Shown here one piece after another: positions 5,525-6,474 of a stretch of 6,474 nucleotides of DNA. Below the pieces are notes generated by a model. It did not search any database. It had not been told where the DNA came from and worked only from the letters and a program-made list of their open reading frames with translations. A program made the translations under genes and the position numbers. This DNA comes from Bacteroidota bacterium (lineage in GTDB: Bacteria > Bacteroidota > Bacteroidia > Chitinophagales > Chitinophagaceae), in the NCBI GenBank assembly GCA_947454745.1, contig CANGMV010000068.1, positions 1 to 6,474 of the forward strand, given 5' to 3'. The number at the start of each line of letters is the position of its first letter. Position 1 is the stretch's first letter.

Positions 5525-6244
5525 ATGCAAAAGTCAATCTATATCCTATTCCTTTTTGTTGCCTCTTACACTGCAAATGCACAAGCTTCGGGCAAGCATA
5601 TGGGGTCAACAGGTGTGGGTGGCGATTTGTCCATTCAAGACAATAATGGTAAAATGATACCTATTGGCGCCCAAGACGATACCAAGGGCAATCCTTTATT
5701 ATTAGAGTACTGGACAAGTGGAACCGTATTTTTAAAAAACGGAATTAAGTTCACTGATCCCGCTTTAAACTTCTCTTTATTTGAAGATAAACTCTACTTT
5801 AAAAGAGACAATCAGTTTTATATTGTTGCTGGTGTTATTGGAGAATTTGTATTAGCCCCTAATGGCGAAGCGGCTGATACGATCCCCTATCATTTTATGA
5901 ACGGCTATCCTTCCACTTCAATAAGTAATGAAAATAGTTTTTTCCAGATTTTAAATGATGGCAAAAAATACCAACTGCTTAAATGGCAGCATAAAAAAAT
6001 TAGAGATGTTTATTCCTATGGTGGTAAAGCCGAAACCGAATATGTAAACCAGTTGGCTTATTATATTTATGACCGTGCTACACGCAATATGTTAGCACTT
6101 GGCAATAAAGCAAATACAGCTGTAATAAAAAATACGCTTTCCGTAGATGAATCTAACTGGAAAGCGTATTTAAATAATCACGCTAATAATGCAAAGAGTG
6201 AAAATGGAATGGTAGCGTTCATTAGCTACCTTAATGGATTATAA
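5525..6244 (+). CDS. Secreted protein of unknown function
   Basis: This 239-residue protein has a clear Sec signal peptide: one lysine at position 3, a hydrophobic core IYILFLFVAS, and a signal peptidase I site ANA|Q after residue 19, typical of Bacteroidota. No lipobox cysteine is present, so it should be periplasmic or outer-envelope and soluble. The mature part begins with a Gly/Ser-rich stretch. It then shows WTSGTVFLKNGIKF (63-76), LNFSLFEDKLYFKRDNQ (81-97), a YPSTS segment (128-132) and FFQILNDGKKYQLLK (139-153), alternating patterns that suggest beta structure. The C-terminal 50 residues look helical. I recall similar undescribed secreted proteins in Chitinophagaceae but know no assigned function. 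It has its own candidate promoter and is 101 nt from the sucrose operon, so it is probably not part of it. Its 3' coding region carries the likely terminator of the opposite gene. Confidence 0.82.
   Translation: MQKSIYILFLFVASYTANAQASGKHMGSTGVGGDLSIQDNNGKMIPIGAQDDTKGNPLLLEYWTSGTVFLKNGIKFTDPALNFSLFEDKLYFKRDNQFYIVAGVIGEFVLAPNGEAADTIPYHFMNGYPSTSISNENSFFQILNDGKKYQLLKWQHKKIRDVYSYGGKAETEYVNQLAYYIYDRATRNMLALGNKANTAVIKNTLSVDESNWKAYLNNHANNAKSENGMVAFISYLNGL
6127..6171 (-). terminator. Intrinsic terminator of the minus-strand barrel gene, inside the opposite CDS
   Basis: Arms at 6130-6142 (AAATACGCTTTCC) and 6159-6171 (GGAAAGCGTATTT) are perfect 13-bp inverted repeats. A second small stem (TAGA 6144-6147 with TCTA 6152-6155) closes a TGAA loop between them. 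Read on the minus strand, the stem runs straight into six T (6132-6127), the layout of a Rho-independent terminator. On the plus strand the stem is followed by TAAATAATC, with no U-tract. The structure lies about 75 nt downstream of the barrel-protein stop codon, which fixes its likely client. Confidence 0.7.
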
Positions 6245-6246
6245 AA

Positions 6247-6474
6247 TTAAAATCTATACCCCATTCCAATGCTAATGCTATAATCCGCAAAAGCAGCATC
6301 TCCTCTTGAAAACACACCTATATCCTTTGTTTTTAATACATCTGGATAGCTTTGTGGACGCTCTCTTCTTACTGCAATTGGAGTATATAAGTAGAAATTC
6401 AATTTCTTATAGCTATAATTTGCACCCGGCTCAATCGCTAACACATTACCTGGTCTTCTAAAACCTGTATTGTC
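6247..6474 (-). CDS. Outer-membrane beta-barrel protein, C-terminal part (partial)
   Basis: Seventy-five C-terminal residues are visible, and the frame stays open to the window edge, so the start lies outside. The chain ends in DYSISIGMGYRF: alternating hydrophobic residues, an aromatic at the third position from the end, and a terminal Phe. This is the C-terminal beta-signal read by the BAM complex during barrel insertion. Upstream, LAIEPGANYSYKKLNFYLYTPIAVRRERPQ alternates like two further barrel strands joined by a turn. It may be a channel or a structural barrel; too little is present to name a family. An internal GTG at 6444 should not be taken as the start, because the frame continues with sensible barrel sequence (GFRRPGN). 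Its stop lies 2 bp from the stop of the convergent secreted-protein gene. Confidence 0.75.
   Translation of the reverse strand, partial: DNTGFRRPGNVLAIEPGANYSYKKLNFYLYTPIAVRRERPQSYPDVLKTKDIGVFSRGDAAFADYSISIGMGYRF

Noticed and set aside
1..6474. Mobile element, CRISPR array, toxin-antitoxin or defence system
   Set aside because: No transposase, integrase, regularly spaced repeat, or paired small genes of that kind appear on either strand; gene content is metabolic and envelope-related.

Overview
The window reads as ordinary chromosome from a Bacteroidota bacterium, most likely Chitinophagaceae or a close relative; the family-level placement is inference. Three things point there: AT-rich DNA with little Shine-Dalgarno signal, three intergenic matches to the Bacteroidota -7 promoter element TAnnTTTG, and proteins of Bacteroidota type, including the ACP and a secreted protein cut at ANA|Q.

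Layout, left to right. Positions 1-61 hold the last codons of a plus-strand gene that converges on acpP (76-312, minus), the acyl carrier protein of fatty-acid synthesis. A 220-base gap (313-532) holds the acpP promoter region and a 14-bp palindrome. Next comes a two-helix membrane protein of the YcxB-like type (533-997, minus). It is transcribed divergently from a compact three-gene operon at 1155-5423 (plus).

The operon is the functional core. It encodes an SLC45/plant-SUC-like MFS sugar symporter, a PfkB-family fructokinase and a 650-residue GH13 enzyme of the amylosucrase/sucrose-hydrolase type with every catalytic residue intact. Together they describe a self-contained cytoplasmic sucrose pathway. 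Sucrose enters through the symporter. The GH13 enzyme splits it, passing glucose to an alpha-glucan or to water and freeing fructose. The kinase makes fructose 6-phosphate. No SusC/SusD pair, GH32 invertase or dedicated regulator lies in the window. An 8-bp-arm inverted repeat just after a near-consensus -7 box is a candidate operator for the operon.

Downstream, a perfect 16-bp-arm inverted repeat (5469-5517) sits directly before a small secreted protein of unknown function (5525-6244, plus). That gene ends 2 bp from the stop of a minus-strand outer-membrane beta-barrel protein whose N-terminal part lies beyond the window (6247-6474). The probable intrinsic terminator of the barrel gene, a 13-bp stem followed by six T, lies inside the coding region of the secreted-protein gene.

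I see no mobile element, CRISPR array, tRNA, rRNA or defence system. The most interesting points are the amylosucrase-based sucrose operon and the inverted repeats at gene boundaries. Nothing here convincingly shows a wholly new system.
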